In this document: positions 45,728-54,643 of the stretch, piece after piece
Numbering within the stretch: position 1 is the stretch's first letter
How the letters are laid out: each line of letters opens with the position of its first letter
NCBI GenBank assembly: GCA_017402445.1
Contig: JAFPME010000002.1
Coordinates: 79,445 to 143,444 of the forward strand
Length of the DNA stretch: 64,000 bases
Direction: 5' to 3'
Source of the DNA: Prevotella sp.
GTDB taxonomy: Bacteria; Bacteroidota; Bacteroidia; Bacteroidales; Bacteroidaceae
The notes under the pieces: generated by a model
Seen by the model: only the letters and a program-made list of their open reading frames with translations
The model's database searches: none
What the model was told of the DNA's origin: nothing
Made by a program: the position numbers and the translations under genes

Positions 45728-46105
45728 ATGACAACGCTGTTACGCTTTTTACTCCTGCTGACCCTCACCATTGTCGGTGCCGGGACGATGGACGTGCATG
45801 CCGAGGTTCGGCGCGAAGACCGCGACAAACTCTCAGATGCCACGGCAAAGCCATTCTGCCAAAAGGAAGCTTTGCTGTCCGACACGCAGAATCTTTACCG
45901 CATCAACTGCACGCGTTCGCAGCGACTGACGCCTACAAACGGGCAGAAGCCACCTCGCACGCCGGGCAAACTGATGTATTCACAGCTTGTCAGGAACCCC
46001 TTAAAAGTGTTTTTCGGCAGCATAAGTCAGCCTGTCAAGACTTCTGTTCGCCGCTGTGTCTCGCGCTACTATTACGTCATTGCGCTGAGACACATTCTGT
46101 GTTAG
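45728..46105 (+). CDS. Small putative secreted protein, unknown
   Basis: A 125-residue frame starts MTTLLRFLLLLTLTIVGAGT, a plausible signal peptide ending near VHA. The mature part is basic and low in recognisable motifs, ending VIALRHILC. A consensus -7 box ends seven bases before the ATG, so a transcript would be almost leaderless. Another open frame overlaps it on the same strand, which makes its coding status uncertain. It would be alone in its transcript or lead the next gene. Confidence 0.4.
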   Translation: MTTLLRFLLLLTLTIVGAGTMDVHAEVRREDRDKLSDATAKPFCQKEALLSDTQNLYRINCTRSQRLTPTNGQKPPRTPGKLMYSQLVRNPLKVFFGSISQPVKTSVRRCVSRYYYVIALRHILC

Positions 46106-46188
46106 AACCCTGTTTTTCCCTTCAAAGCTGCCCCCGGCAGCATCATTACATCTCATTAAGTACAAACAAAGAAAGAAAAACAGGAAAA

Positions 46189-46584
46189 ATGCCAAGTTTT
46201 AAGAAGATGGAAATGGCTGACGCCATCTCCAAGCACATTCATGTGCAAATAGAAAAGTCATTCCTCGGAATGCGCACGAACATTGTCTATCAACCCACGC
46301 AGAGCCTCATCGACTGCTATATTCAGGACTACACGGCTGAGACGGGAGCGAAAATAGAACGCATACTGAAGACTCCGGTTGACAAGATGGCCGAAGCCAT
46401 CAGACAGGCAGGTCCGCTGCCAAAGGCTAACATCAGCAACATGCGGCTGGAACTGTGCCTTTCGCGCGACCACCAGTTTGCTGCTGCCCAGCTTTTCAGC
46501 TTCTACGATTTCAAGTATCATGCTGCCACCGACGTCATCTTCATTGAAGGCGAACAGGCAGACATCCTGAAAGCCCTCGTGTAG
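46189..46584 (+). CDS. Conserved-looking hypothetical protein
   Basis: The 131 residues begin MPSFKKMEMADAISKHIHVQ. They look like a compact alpha/beta cytoplasmic protein, with LIDCYIQDYTAETGAKIERI, NISNMRLELCLSRDHQFAAA and YHAATDVIFIEGEQADILKAL. No family is recognised. The start at 46189 follows CAGGAAAA and excludes upstream residues that read as an unrelated frame. It stands between the rhamnose cluster and typA, with no shared operon. Confidence 0.65.
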   Translation: MPSFKKMEMADAISKHIHVQIEKSFLGMRTNIVYQPTQSLIDCYIQDYTAETGAKIERILKTPVDKMAEAIRQAGPLPKANISNMRLELCLSRDHQFAAAQLFSFYDFKYHAATDVIFIEGEQADILKALV

Positions 46585-46669
46585 TCTTCCGCGCACGACT
46601 TGCAATTCATCGCTACAGTCCACCGACGGACACCCTTTGCCGAACAGTCTGTAGCCATGAAGACAGGAA

Positions 46670-46701
46670 AAGGGGGCGCACCGAACACGGTGTGCCCCCT
46701 T
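46670..46701 (-). terminator. Terminator of typA
   Basis: AAGGGGGCRCACCG-type arms (46670-46683 and 46688-46701) with a four-base loop; TTTT follows on the minus strand. The A residues before it would let it also stop rightward transcription weakly. Confidence 0.8.
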
Positions 46702-46810
46702 ACTGTATGGTTATCGCCATTTGACGACCTTGTCTAAAAGTCTGTCATTGGCCGATGAAAAATCCTCGCTGACGGCAGTAAACAGCCTACGGCCGTCCGC
46801 GCCGAGTTGC

Positions 46811-48613
46811 TTAGTCCTTGGCCGCACGCTTGCGCTCAAGATGGTCGAGAATGACTTTGCGCATGCGCATGGATTTCGGTGTCACCTCCACGTACTCGTC
46901 TTCCTTGATGTATTCAAGGCACTCCTCGAGCGACATGACAGTCTTCGGAATGATGCGAGCCTTGTCGTCGGTTCCCGAAGCGCGCACATTGGTGAGCTGC
47001 TTTGCCTTGCAGACATTGATGACAAGGTCGTTGTCGTGTACATGCTCGCCCACCACCTGTCCGTAGTAGACCTCTTCACCCGGATCGATGAAGAACTTTC
47101 CGCGATCCTGCAGTTTGTCGATGGCATAGGCAAAAGCCGTTCCCGTCTCCTGCGAAATCATCGAGCCGTTCACCCGTCGTGTAATCTCACCCTTGTAGGG
47201 TTGGTATTCTTTGTATCTGTGCGCCATGATGGCCTCTCCCTGACTGGCAGTGAGCACGTTGGTACGCAGTCCGATGATGCCGCGCGAGGGGATGTCGAAC
47301 TCAATGTTCACGCGGTCGCCCTGCGTTTCCATGCTGACCATCTCGCCCTTGCGGCGCGTCACCATGTCGATCATCTTTGAAGAGAACTCCTCAGGCACGT
47401 TGATAGTGAGCTCTTCGATGGGCTCCGACCGCTTACCTTCAATTTCTTTGTAGATGACCTGCGGCTGACCCACCTGCAGTTCGTAGCCCTCGCGGCGCAT
47501 CGTCTCGATGAGTACGGACAGATGGAGCACGCCTCTTCCCGACACGATCCACTTGTCCGTGGAGTCTTCAAAGGGATCCACGCGCAGTGCGAGGTTCTTC
47601 TCCAGCTCGCGGTTGAGCCGTTCCTGTATGTGTCGCGACGTACAGTACTTTCCTTCCTTGCCAAAGAAGGGCGAGTCGTTGATGGTGAAGAGCATCGACA
47701 TGGTCGGTTCGTCGATGGCAATCGGCGGCATGGGCTCCGGATTTTCGTAGTCGCAGATAGTATCGCCGATCTCGAACCTGTCCAGACCGATGACGGCACA
47801 AATGTCACCCGAGCTGACTCGGTCGGTCTTCACGTGCCCCATGCCCTCGAAGGTGTGCAGTTCCTTGATCTTTGTCTTCTCCATCGTGCCGTCGCGATGC
47901 GCAATGGTGATGTTCATTCCGTTGGTCAGCGTCCCGCGATGCACGCGTCCTACGGCGATACGTCCCGTGTAGCTGCTGTAGTCGAGCGATGTGATGAGCA
48001 TCTGCGGCGTGCCTACCAGCTGCTTCGGTGCAGGTATCACCTCCACGATTTTGTCAAGCAGGTATGTAATATCGCCTGTCGGCGTCTTATAGTCTTCGCC
48101 CATCCATCCATTTTTGGCTGAGCCATAGACCACGGGGAAATCGAGTTGGTCTTCCGTAGCATTCAGGGCGAACATCAGGTCGAACACCATCTCGTACACT
48201 TCCTCGGGCCTGCAGTTGGGTTTATCCACTTTGTTCACCACCACAATGGGCTTCAGTCCGATCTGCAGCGCTTTCTGCAGCACGAAGCGCGTCTGCGGCA
48301 TGGGGCCTTCAAAGGCGTCGACGAGCAGCAGGCAGCCGTCTGCCATGTTGAGCACGCGCTCCACCTCTCCGCCGAAGTCAGAGTGTCCCGGTGTGTCGAT
48401 GATGTTGATTTTTACACCTTTATAATGTATGGAGACGTTTTTTGAAAGAATAGTGATGCCCCGTTCGCGCTCCAAGTCGTTCGAGTCAAGCACCTGGCTG
48501 CTCAGGTTCTGTCCCTCGCGGAAGAGATTTCCTGCCAGCATCATTTTGTCTACGAGCGTTGTCTTGCCATGGTCCACGTGTGCAATGATTGCAATGTTTC
48601 TCAGATTGGCCAT
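46811..48613 (-). CDS. typA: Ribosome-associated translational GTPase TypA/BipA
   Basis: A 600-residue EF-G-like GTPase used in ribosome assembly and stress. The G motifs are clear: [12 protein letters not shown] (G1), RERGITI (G2), [12 protein letters not shown] (G3) and [10 protein letters not shown] (G4). EF-G-like domains with [15 protein letters not shown] and the C-terminal [21 protein letters not shown] follow. Start [10 protein letters not shown] gives the usual family length; another ATG 11 codons upstream (48646) is closer to the promoter and cannot be excluded. Confidence 0.96.
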   Translation of the reverse strand: MANLRNIAIIAHVDHGKTTLVDKMMLAGNLFREGQNLSSQVLDSNDLERERGITILSKNVSIHYKGVKINIIDTPGHSDFGGEVERVLNMADGCLLLVDAFEGPMPQTRFVLQKALQIGLKPIVVVNKVDKPNCRPEEVYEMVFDLMFALNATEDQLDFPVVYGSAKNGWMGEDYKTPTGDITYLLDKIVEVIPAPKQLVGTPQMLITSLDYSSYTGRIAVGRVHRGTLTNGMNITIAHRDGTMEKTKIKELHTFEGMGHVKTDRVSSGDICAVIGLDRFEIGDTICDYENPEPMPPIAIDEPTMSMLFTINDSPFFGKEGKYCTSRHIQERLNRELEKNLALRVDPFEDSTDKWIVSGRGVLHLSVLIETMRREGYELQVGQPQVIYKEIEGKRSEPIEELTINVPEEFSSKMIDMVTRRKGEMVSMETQGDRVNIEFDIPSRGIIGLRTNVLTASQGEAIMAHRYKEYQPYKGEITRRVNGSMISQETGTAFAYAIDKLQDRGKFFIDPGEEVYYGQVVGEHVHDNDLVINVCKAKQLTNVRASGTDDKARIIPKTVMSLEECLEYIKEDEYVEVTPKSMRMRKVILDHLERKRAAKD

Positions 48614-48685
48614 TTGTTCCTGCGAACGGTTGCTGTTTTCTTGCATATCCTGTTTTTTTACCTTCTGTTTTTTGAAATTCGGGTG

Positions 48686-48716
48686 CAAAGGTAATACAAT
48701 TCGGTGGGAGTACAAA
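48686..48716 (-). promoter_or_regulatory. Promoter of typA
   Basis: Exact TTTG-N19-TACCTTTG on the minus strand. Confidence 0.85.
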
Positions 48717-48895
48717 AAAAAGCTTTTGGAAAATGTTTCGTTTCGCCACTTGAAGGTCTTGTACAAACCTGTCAAGCAGGTCCGCGCCGACCTGCGTCAG
48801 CTTTCATGTTGAAAGTAATTTGTCGTCCAAATGTATCAAAAATTTAGTAAAAAGGCCCTTCCTGCGGCCTTACTGTCCATCTTTCTTTGTTTTTT

Positions 48896-48927
48896 CTTGC
48901 TGCATTGGCAGAAAAAGCGTACATTTG
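48896..48927 (+). promoter_or_regulatory. Promoter of the TrpB2 gene
   Basis: TACATTTG (48920-48927) lies 39 bp before the start. The -33 element is weak (TTGC at 19 bases). Confidence 0.5.
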
Positions 48928-48966
48928 TGCCAAAATGGAATTACACAAACAATTATAATACGAATT

Positions 48967-50331
48967 ATGAGCAGACAAAAGAAATTCATCCTGCAGGAGA
49001 ATGAGATTCCGACACAGTGGTACAACATCCAGGCGGACATGGTGAACAAACCGTTGCCACCGCTGAATCCAGGCACACACGAGCCGCTGAAGGCCGAAGA
49101 TTTATTCCCCATCTTCGCCGAAGAGTGCGCACGCCAGGAGCTTGACATGGAGCATCCGTGGATCGACATACCCGAAGAGGTGCTCGACAAGTACAAGAAC
49201 TACCGCTCCACACCGCTCGTCCGCGCCTACGGACTGGAGGAAGCCATCGGCACACCCGCTCATATCTACTTCAAGAACGAGAGTACGAACCCGCTCGGGT
49301 CGCACAAAGTGAACTCGGCCCTGCCCCAGTGCTACTACTGCAAGCAACAGGGCGTGACGAACGTCACCACCGAAACGGGCGCCGGACAGTGGGGAGCCGC
49401 CCTCTCCTACGCCGCCCGCGTGTTCGGACTGGAGTGCGCCGTCTACCAGGTGAAAATCACCATGCATCAGAAGCCCTACCGAAGCAGCATCATGCGCACC
49501 TTCGGTGCCACCGTCGAAGGCTCACCCTCCATGTCGACTCGTGCCGGAAAGGACATCATCACGCGTGATCCCACGCATCCCGGTTCGCTCGGAACAGCCA
49601 TCTCCGAGGCCATCGAGCTGGCCATGACCACGCCGAACTGCAAGTACACCCTGGGCTCTGTGCTCAGCCACGTGAGCCTTCACCAGACCATCATCGGCCT
49701 GGAAGCAGAGAAGCAGATGGCCATGGCAGGCGAATATCCCGACACGGTGATTGCCTGCTTCGGCGGCGGTTCCAACTTCGGCGGACTGGCCTTCCCCTTC
49801 ATGCGCCACAAGATTCTCGAAGGAAAGAACACAGAGTTCATCGCGGCCGAGCCCAACAGCTGTCCGAAGCTGACGCGCGGCAAGTTTGCCTACGACTTCG
49901 GCGACGCTTCCGGCTACACGCCGCTGCTGCCCATGTACACGCTGGGACACGACTTCAAGCCTGCGAACATCCATGCAGGCGGACTGCGCTACCACGGCGC
50001 CGGCACCATCGTCAGCCAGCTGCTCAAGGACGGACTGATGAAAGGCGTTGACATTCCGCAGCTCGAATCGTTCGATGCCGGCATTCTCTTCGCGCGCACC
50101 GAGGGCATCATTCCTGCTCCCGAGAGCTGCCACGCCATCGCTGCCACCATCCGCGAAGCTCAGAAGTGCAAGGAAAGCGGCGAAGAGAAGGTCATTCTCT
50201 TCAACCTTTCAGGCCACGGACTCATCGACATGCCGTCGTACGACAGCTACATCAACGGCGACCTGCGCAACTACTCCGTCACCGACGAGGACATCACGCG
50301 TTTCCTGCAGGATGTTCCGAAGGTGCTGTAA
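48967..50331 (+). CDS. trpB: Tryptophan synthase beta chain, TrpB2 type
   Basis: PLP enzyme that joins indole and serine into tryptophan. The 454 residues are longer than TrpB1 (about 395) and follow the TrpB2 pattern: extended N-terminus, YRSTPLVRAYGLEEAIGTPAHIYFKNESTNPLGSHK with PLP lysine K114, ETGAGQWGAALS and CFGGGSNFGGLAFPF. TrpB2 proteins often act without TrpA, as indole salvagers; no trpA or other trp gene is here. An upstream frame extension of 49 codons is ignored because the promoter lies within it. Confidence 0.92.
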   Translation: MSRQKKFILQENEIPTQWYNIQADMVNKPLPPLNPGTHEPLKAEDLFPIFAEECARQELDMEHPWIDIPEEVLDKYKNYRSTPLVRAYGLEEAIGTPAHIYFKNESTNPLGSHKVNSALPQCYYCKQQGVTNVTTETGAGQWGAALSYAARVFGLECAVYQVKITMHQKPYRSSIMRTFGATVEGSPSMSTRAGKDIITRDPTHPGSLGTAISEAIELAMTTPNCKYTLGSVLSHVSLHQTIIGLEAEKQMAMAGEYPDTVIACFGGGSNFGGLAFPFMRHKILEGKNTEFIAAEPNSCPKLTRGKFAYDFGDASGYTPLLPMYTLGHDFKPANIHAGGLRYHGAGTIVSQLLKDGLMKGVDIPQLESFDAGILFARTEGIIPAPESCHAIAATIREAQKCKESGEEKVILFNLSGHGLIDMPSYDSYINGDLRNYSVTDEDITRFLQDVPKVL

Positions 50332-50389
50332 TGCAGCCTCGGTCGGTTTTCCTGACGCTTGAGAGTTGATATTTTTTACCGAAAAAACT

Positions 50390-50685
50390 TGCAAGGATTT
50401 TTGTTCGTTTTAGAAGAGCGAATGCGCTTGAAACAGTAAAAAGTCCAGACAAAACAGGAGAAAAATCCGAGTCGTTTTTCAAAACGGCCCATTTTACATC
50501 GCAAAACGGCCCATTCCGGCGTTCAGAATGATTCATTCTGTCGTGCAGAAAGGGCCGTTTTGAAGTGTAAAATGGGCCATTTTAAAAGGCCGATCAAATG
50601 TAAAGAAAATACAAGTTCTTTCGTTTCAGCGAGTTAGGACTTTCTCATAATTCGCGCATACGCGCCCGTCGGATTTTTATTTTCA
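50390..50685 (-). repeat. Dispersed noncoding repeat, copy B
   Basis: The inverted counterpart of 39161-39454, with the same hairpin core of AAAATGGGCC and GGGCCGTTTTG blocks and flanking TCCTAACT/ATGCGCTTGAAAC-type segments. It occupies most of the gap between the TrpB2 gene and mfd (50332-50792). The rest of that gap shows no gene. Confidence 0.85.
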
Positions 50686-50792
50686 AATAATCGATTCTCA
50701 GAAGCCTTTTTCCGACTTTTTGTCCGCATTTTTCACAGCTGCAGTCCGCGCATCCGGTCATGGCCTGAAGCGTGCCTTGCAACCGCACACCG

Positions 50793-53700
50793 TCAGTTCA
50801 GGATGTTGCGCAGCAGCGCCACCGCCTCGCTCACCGTGCGCACATCCTTCACCACCATGCTGCGCTTACCCTTGACTTCGCGCAGGTTGCACTGCCGTGG
50901 GTGCATGGTCAGGTAGTTGATGACGCTGTCGAAAGCGCGGCTCTGGTAGTAGGCACTGCTCGGATTGCTGACGAAGTAGAGCATCATCTGCTGCTGCTTC
51001 AGCATGATTTTCTCGCATCCTAACCGTTTGCCCAATCGGCGCAGCACCACCACCTGCAGCAATTCCTCGCCCTCGTGGGGTATGGGGCCGAAGCGGTCGC
51101 GCAGCCGCCCCTTGTAGGCTTCGAGGTCGCGGTCGTTCTGTATGGTCTCGAGTTCGCGGTAGAGCAGCATTCGCTCAGCGCTGCTGGGCACGTAGAGCTC
51201 GGGGAAATACATTTCCAGGTCGCTCTCGATGCCGCAGTCGTCGACAAAGAAGCCCCCCTCCGGCTCCCCCCGAGAGGGGGAGAGGTTTGAGGTGTGAGGT
51301 GCGGAGCCCCCCTCCGACTCCCCACGAGAGGGGGAGAGCTTTGTGGTGCGAGGTGTGGGGTCGGTGTAGAGCTCGGCAAACTCGTCGTTCTTCAGTTCGG
51401 TGACGGCCTGCGAGAGGATTTTCTGGTACGTCTCGTAGCCCAGGTCTTCCATGAATCCGCTCTGCTCGGCCCCCAAGAGGTTGCCCGCACCGCGTATGTC
51501 GAGGTCCTGCATGGAGAGATTGAAGCCGCTGCCCAGCTCTGAGAAGGTCTCCAGCGCCTCCAGGCGCTTCTGCGCCTCGCGCGTGATGTTGGCCTTCGGC
51601 GGTGCCAGCAGGTAGCAGAACGCCTTTCGGTTGGAGCGTCCCACGCGTCCGCGCATCTGGTGAAGGTCCGAAAGTCCGAAGTGATGGGCGTCGTTGACGA
51701 TGATGGTGTTGGCGTTCGGAATGTCAACACCGTTCTCCACGATGGTCGTCGAGAGCAGCACGTCGTAGTCGTAGTTGATGAATCCCATGATGATTTTCTC
51801 CAGTTCCTCGGGCTTCATCTGCCCGTGACCCACGGCGACGCGCGCGTCGGGCACGTGTTTCTTGATGAGGAGTGCCAGCTCGGGCAGGTTCGATATGCGG
51901 TCGTTGACGAAGAACACCTGTCCGTTGCGGCTCATTTCAAAGTTGATGGCCTCTGCTATGATCTCGCTTCCGAAGGCGTGCACCTCGGTCTGTATAGGGT
52001 ATCGGTTGGGCGGCGGCGTCTTGATGATGCTCATGTCGCGCGCCCCCATGAGCGAGAACTGCAGTGTGCGCGGTATGGGCGTGGCCGTCATGGTGAGCGT
52101 GTCAACGTTCACCTTCATCTGCCGCAGCTTTTCCTTCACCGCCACGCCGAACTTCTGCTCCTCGTCGATGATGAGGAGGCCGAGGTCGCGGAACTTCACT
52201 TGCTTTCCGATGAGCTTATGGGTGCCGATGATGATGTCGGTCTTGCCGCTTTCCAGGTCGGCCAGGACACTCTTCACCTGCTTGGCACTGCGCGCCCGCG
52301 ACAGGTAGTCCACCTGAACGGGCATGTCCTTCAGTCGCGAACGGAAGGTCTGGTAGTGCTGGTAGGCCAGGACGGTGGTCGGAACCATCACGGCCACCTG
52401 CTTGCCGTCGCAGGCAGCCTTGAAAGCAGCGCGGATGGCCACCTCGGTCTTGCCGAAGCCGACGTCGCCGCACACCAGTCGGTCCATGGGCCGCGCCTGT
52501 TCCATGTCGGCCTTCACCTCGTTCGTGGCGCGCAGCTGGTCGGGTGTGTCCTCGTACATGAAGCTGGCCTCCAGCTCGTGCTGCATGTAGCCGTCGGGAC
52601 TGTAGGCGAATCCCTTCTCCCGTCGGCGTGCAGCGTAGAGCTTGATGAGGTCGCGGGCGATGTCCTTGATCTTTTTCTTCGTCTTTTCCTTCAGCCGTTC
52701 CCAGGCACCGGTGCCCAGGGTGGAGAGCCGCGGGGGCGTCTCAGCGTCCTTGCGCTTGTATTTCGATATCTTGTAGAGCGAGTGGATGCTCACGTCCACC
52801 TTGTCATTGTTGGCGTAGATGATGCGGATGACCTCCTGGTAGCTCTCGCCGGCCGACTTCATGTGGCCGTGGCTGTCGGGCTTCGGAGGTATGGGCACGC
52901 GCACCAGACCAGCGAACTTGCCGATGCCGAAGTCCACATGCACCACGTAGTCGCCCACTTCCATCTCCTGAAGCTCTTTCATGGTGAGCGCTACCTTGCC
53001 GCTGCGGGCCGAGTCGGAGCGCAGGTTGTACTTGTGGAAGCGGTCGAAAATCTGGTGATCGGTGAAGAGGCAGAGCTTCAGCTGCTGGTCCACGAATCCT
53101 CCGTGGATGGTCTTGTCGATGGGCGTGAAGGCGAGTGCTGCCTGTTGGGAGCCTTTTTCATCTGCCGGCAGGGAGCCGTTCTGGCTGGAAAGGCTTTCAA
53201 AGATGTCGTGCAGCCGCTCTTGCTGCTTCTGTGAGTCGGCCAATATATATATAAGGTAGCCGTTGCGATGATAGTCGGCAAGCGTCTTTGAGAGCAGGTC
53301 GAAGTTCTTGTGGAACAGCGGTTGGGCCGTCGTCTGGTAGCGAATGGTGGCCTGCGGCACGCCGGTGGGCTTCGTTCCGAACTCTATGCGGCGGAAACGG
53401 GTCAGCTCGTCGGTGAACTGTCGGCCTGTGACAAACTGCCGTTCCGACTTGATTTGCTCCAGCACGTCCTGCTGCTCCATCTCCGTCAGCCCCTCGAGAC
53501 GCTCGGTCAGTGCCTGTCTGGAGAAACCTTCTTCGTAGGTACGGTCGACGATGTCGCGCACGAAGAGCACGTCTTTCATGCAGACGACCGTTTCGGGGGG
53601 CAGGAAGCTGAGGAAGGGCACGCGGTCCTCGGCTGACTTCAGCTCGGGAACGATTTCCACCGACTGCTTTCTGTCGCGCGACAGCTGGCTTTGTACTTCA

Positions 53701-54377
53701 AATGTGCGGATGCTGTCCACCTCGTCGCCGAAGAAATCGATGCGGAACGGGTACTCAGAGCTGTAGGAAAAGACGTCGAGAATGCTGCCACGAACGGCAT
53801 ACTGGCCCGGTTCGTAGACGTAATCCACGAGCTGGAAGCCCAGTTCGTAGAGCTCTTTCCCCATCTGCTTGATGTCTTGCAGGTCGCCGACATGCAAGGT
53901 CTTCGAGCGTTCGTCGAGCATTTTCTTCGAGACGACCAGCTCGCTCAGGGCTTCAGGATGCGTCACGATGAAGAGGAACGGGGCCGGCGAAGGCTGCGCG
54001 TCCGGTGTTCCGGCTACGGCCGAAGGGCGGAACGTGGCCAGCCGGCTGAGCACCTCGGTGCGCAGAATCTCGTTGGCAGCGTCGCGCTGCCCGTATTTCA
54101 CCGACCTCCTGAAGCTGGACGGCAGGAAAAGCACCTGCTCGGTGCCCAGCATCTGCGTCAGGTCGTGATAGAAATAGCCTGCCTCTTCGGCGTCGTTCAG
54201 CACGAAAAGCATCGGACGGGCAGCCTCGTGGGCCACTGAGGCAAACAGCAACGGCGCGGCGGAAGCCACGAGTCCCTGCAGGAAAACGGTCGTCGCCGAC
54301 TTGTCTTCCAGCACTTTTGCCAGGGCCTTCGACTGAGGGCTCTGGCCGTAAAGAACCAACAAATCCTGTATCTTCAT
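50793..54377 (-). CDS. mfd: Transcription-repair coupling factor
   Basis: The 1194-residue Mfd releases stalled RNA polymerase and recruits UvrA. Visible parts are the UvrB-like N-terminal domains, the polymerase-interacting domain with EMEVGDYVVHVDFGIGKFAG, the translocase with GDVGFGKTE (K643) and IIDEEQKFGV, RVGRSNRKAFCYLL in the second helicase lobe, and the C-terminal TRCF domain. Between the helicase and TRCF parts (residues about 1006-1042, positions 51251-51360) two in-frame copies of an 18-residue unit containing LSPSRGESEGG are inserted. A TACTTTTG -7 box is at 54446-54453. Confidence 0.96.
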   Translation of the reverse strand: MKIQDLLVLYGQSPQSKALAKVLEDKSATTVFLQGLVASAAPLLFASVAHEAARPMLFVLNDAEEAGYFYHDLTQMLGTEQVLFLPSSFRRSVKYGQRDAANEILRTEVLSRLATFRPSAVAGTPDAQPSPAPFLFIVTHPEALSELVVSKKMLDERSKTLHVGDLQDIKQMGKELYELGFQLVDYVYEPGQYAVRGSILDVFSYSSEYPFRIDFFGDEVDSIRTFEVQSQLSRDRKQSVEIVPELKSAEDRVPFLSFLPPETVVCMKDVLFVRDIVDRTYEEGFSRQALTERLEGLTEMEQQDVLEQIKSERQFVTGRQFTDELTRFRRIEFGTKPTGVPQATIRYQTTAQPLFHKNFDLLSKTLADYHRNGYLIYILADSQKQQERLHDIFESLSSQNGSLPADEKGSQQAALAFTPIDKTIHGGFVDQQLKLCLFTDHQIFDRFHKYNLRSDSARSGKVALTMKELQEMEVGDYVVHVDFGIGKFAGLVRVPIPPKPDSHGHMKSAGESYQEVIRIIYANNDKVDVSIHSLYKISKYKRKDAETPPRLSTLGTGAWERLKEKTKKKIKDIARDLIKLYAARRREKGFAYSPDGYMQHELEASFMYEDTPDQLRATNEVKADMEQARPMDRLVCGDVGFGKTEVAIRAAFKAACDGKQVAVMVPTTVLAYQHYQTFRSRLKDMPVQVDYLSRARSAKQVKSVLADLESGKTDIIIGTHKLIGKQVKFRDLGLLIIDEEQKFGVAVKEKLRQMKVNVDTLTMTATPIPRTLQFSLMGARDMSIIKTPPPNRYPIQTEVHAFGSEIIAEAINFEMSRNGQVFFVNDRISNLPELALLIKKHVPDARVAVGHGQMKPEELEKIIMGFINYDYDVLLSTTIVENGVDIPNANTIIVNDAHHFGLSDLHQMRGRVGRSNRKAFCYLLAPPKANITREAQKRLEALETFSELGSGFNLSMQDLDIRGAGNLLGAEQSGFMEDLGYETYQKILSQAVTELKNDEFAELYTDPTPRTTKLSPSRGESEGGSAPHTSNLSPSRGEPEGGFFVDDCGIESDLEMYFPELYVPSSAERMLLYRELETIQNDRDLEAYKGRLRDRFGPIPHEGEELLQVVVLRRLGKRLGCEKIMLKQQQMMLYFVSNPSSAYYQSRAFDSVINYLTMHPRQCNLREVKGKRSMVVKDVRTVSEAVALLRNILN
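51251..51360. repeat. Tandem 54-bp insertion within mfd
   Basis: Two units (51251-51304 and 51305-51358) share AGCCCCCCTCCGnCTCCCC and GAGAGGGGGAGAG, which are partly self-complementary. The units are multiples of three, so the reading frame is kept. Confidence 0.85.
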
Positions 54378-54570
54378 ACAATATGTAGCGCACGCGCGGC
54401 GGGTTTGCCGACGGGGTCGGTTTCATCCGGCATGGTTTTCACCTGCAAAAGTACAGGAAAAAAATGACTTTCTTTCCACTTTGCAGAAGAAAAACTCGCC
54501 GACAATGCACCTTTATAGACTGATTCGCTTCATTTCGTCGAAAAGAATGCAGGAAGTTGTCGAAAAACAG

Positions 54571-54601
54571 ATTGCCAGTTGCCCGTCTTGGCGTACCTTT
54601 G
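54571..54601 (+). promoter_or_regulatory. Promoter of the barrel protein gene
   Basis: ATTG (54571-54574), 19 bases and TACCTTTG (54594-54601); one mismatch at -33. Confidence 0.7.
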
Positions 54602-54643
54602 CATCAGAAAGAAACAAGAGAACAATATAAAAGAACAAAAGAT

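Noticed and set aside
50294-50536. Open frame inside repeat copy B as a gene
   Set aside because: It is a by-product of the dispersed repeat; no ribosome-binding site and no conserved counterpart frame in copy A.
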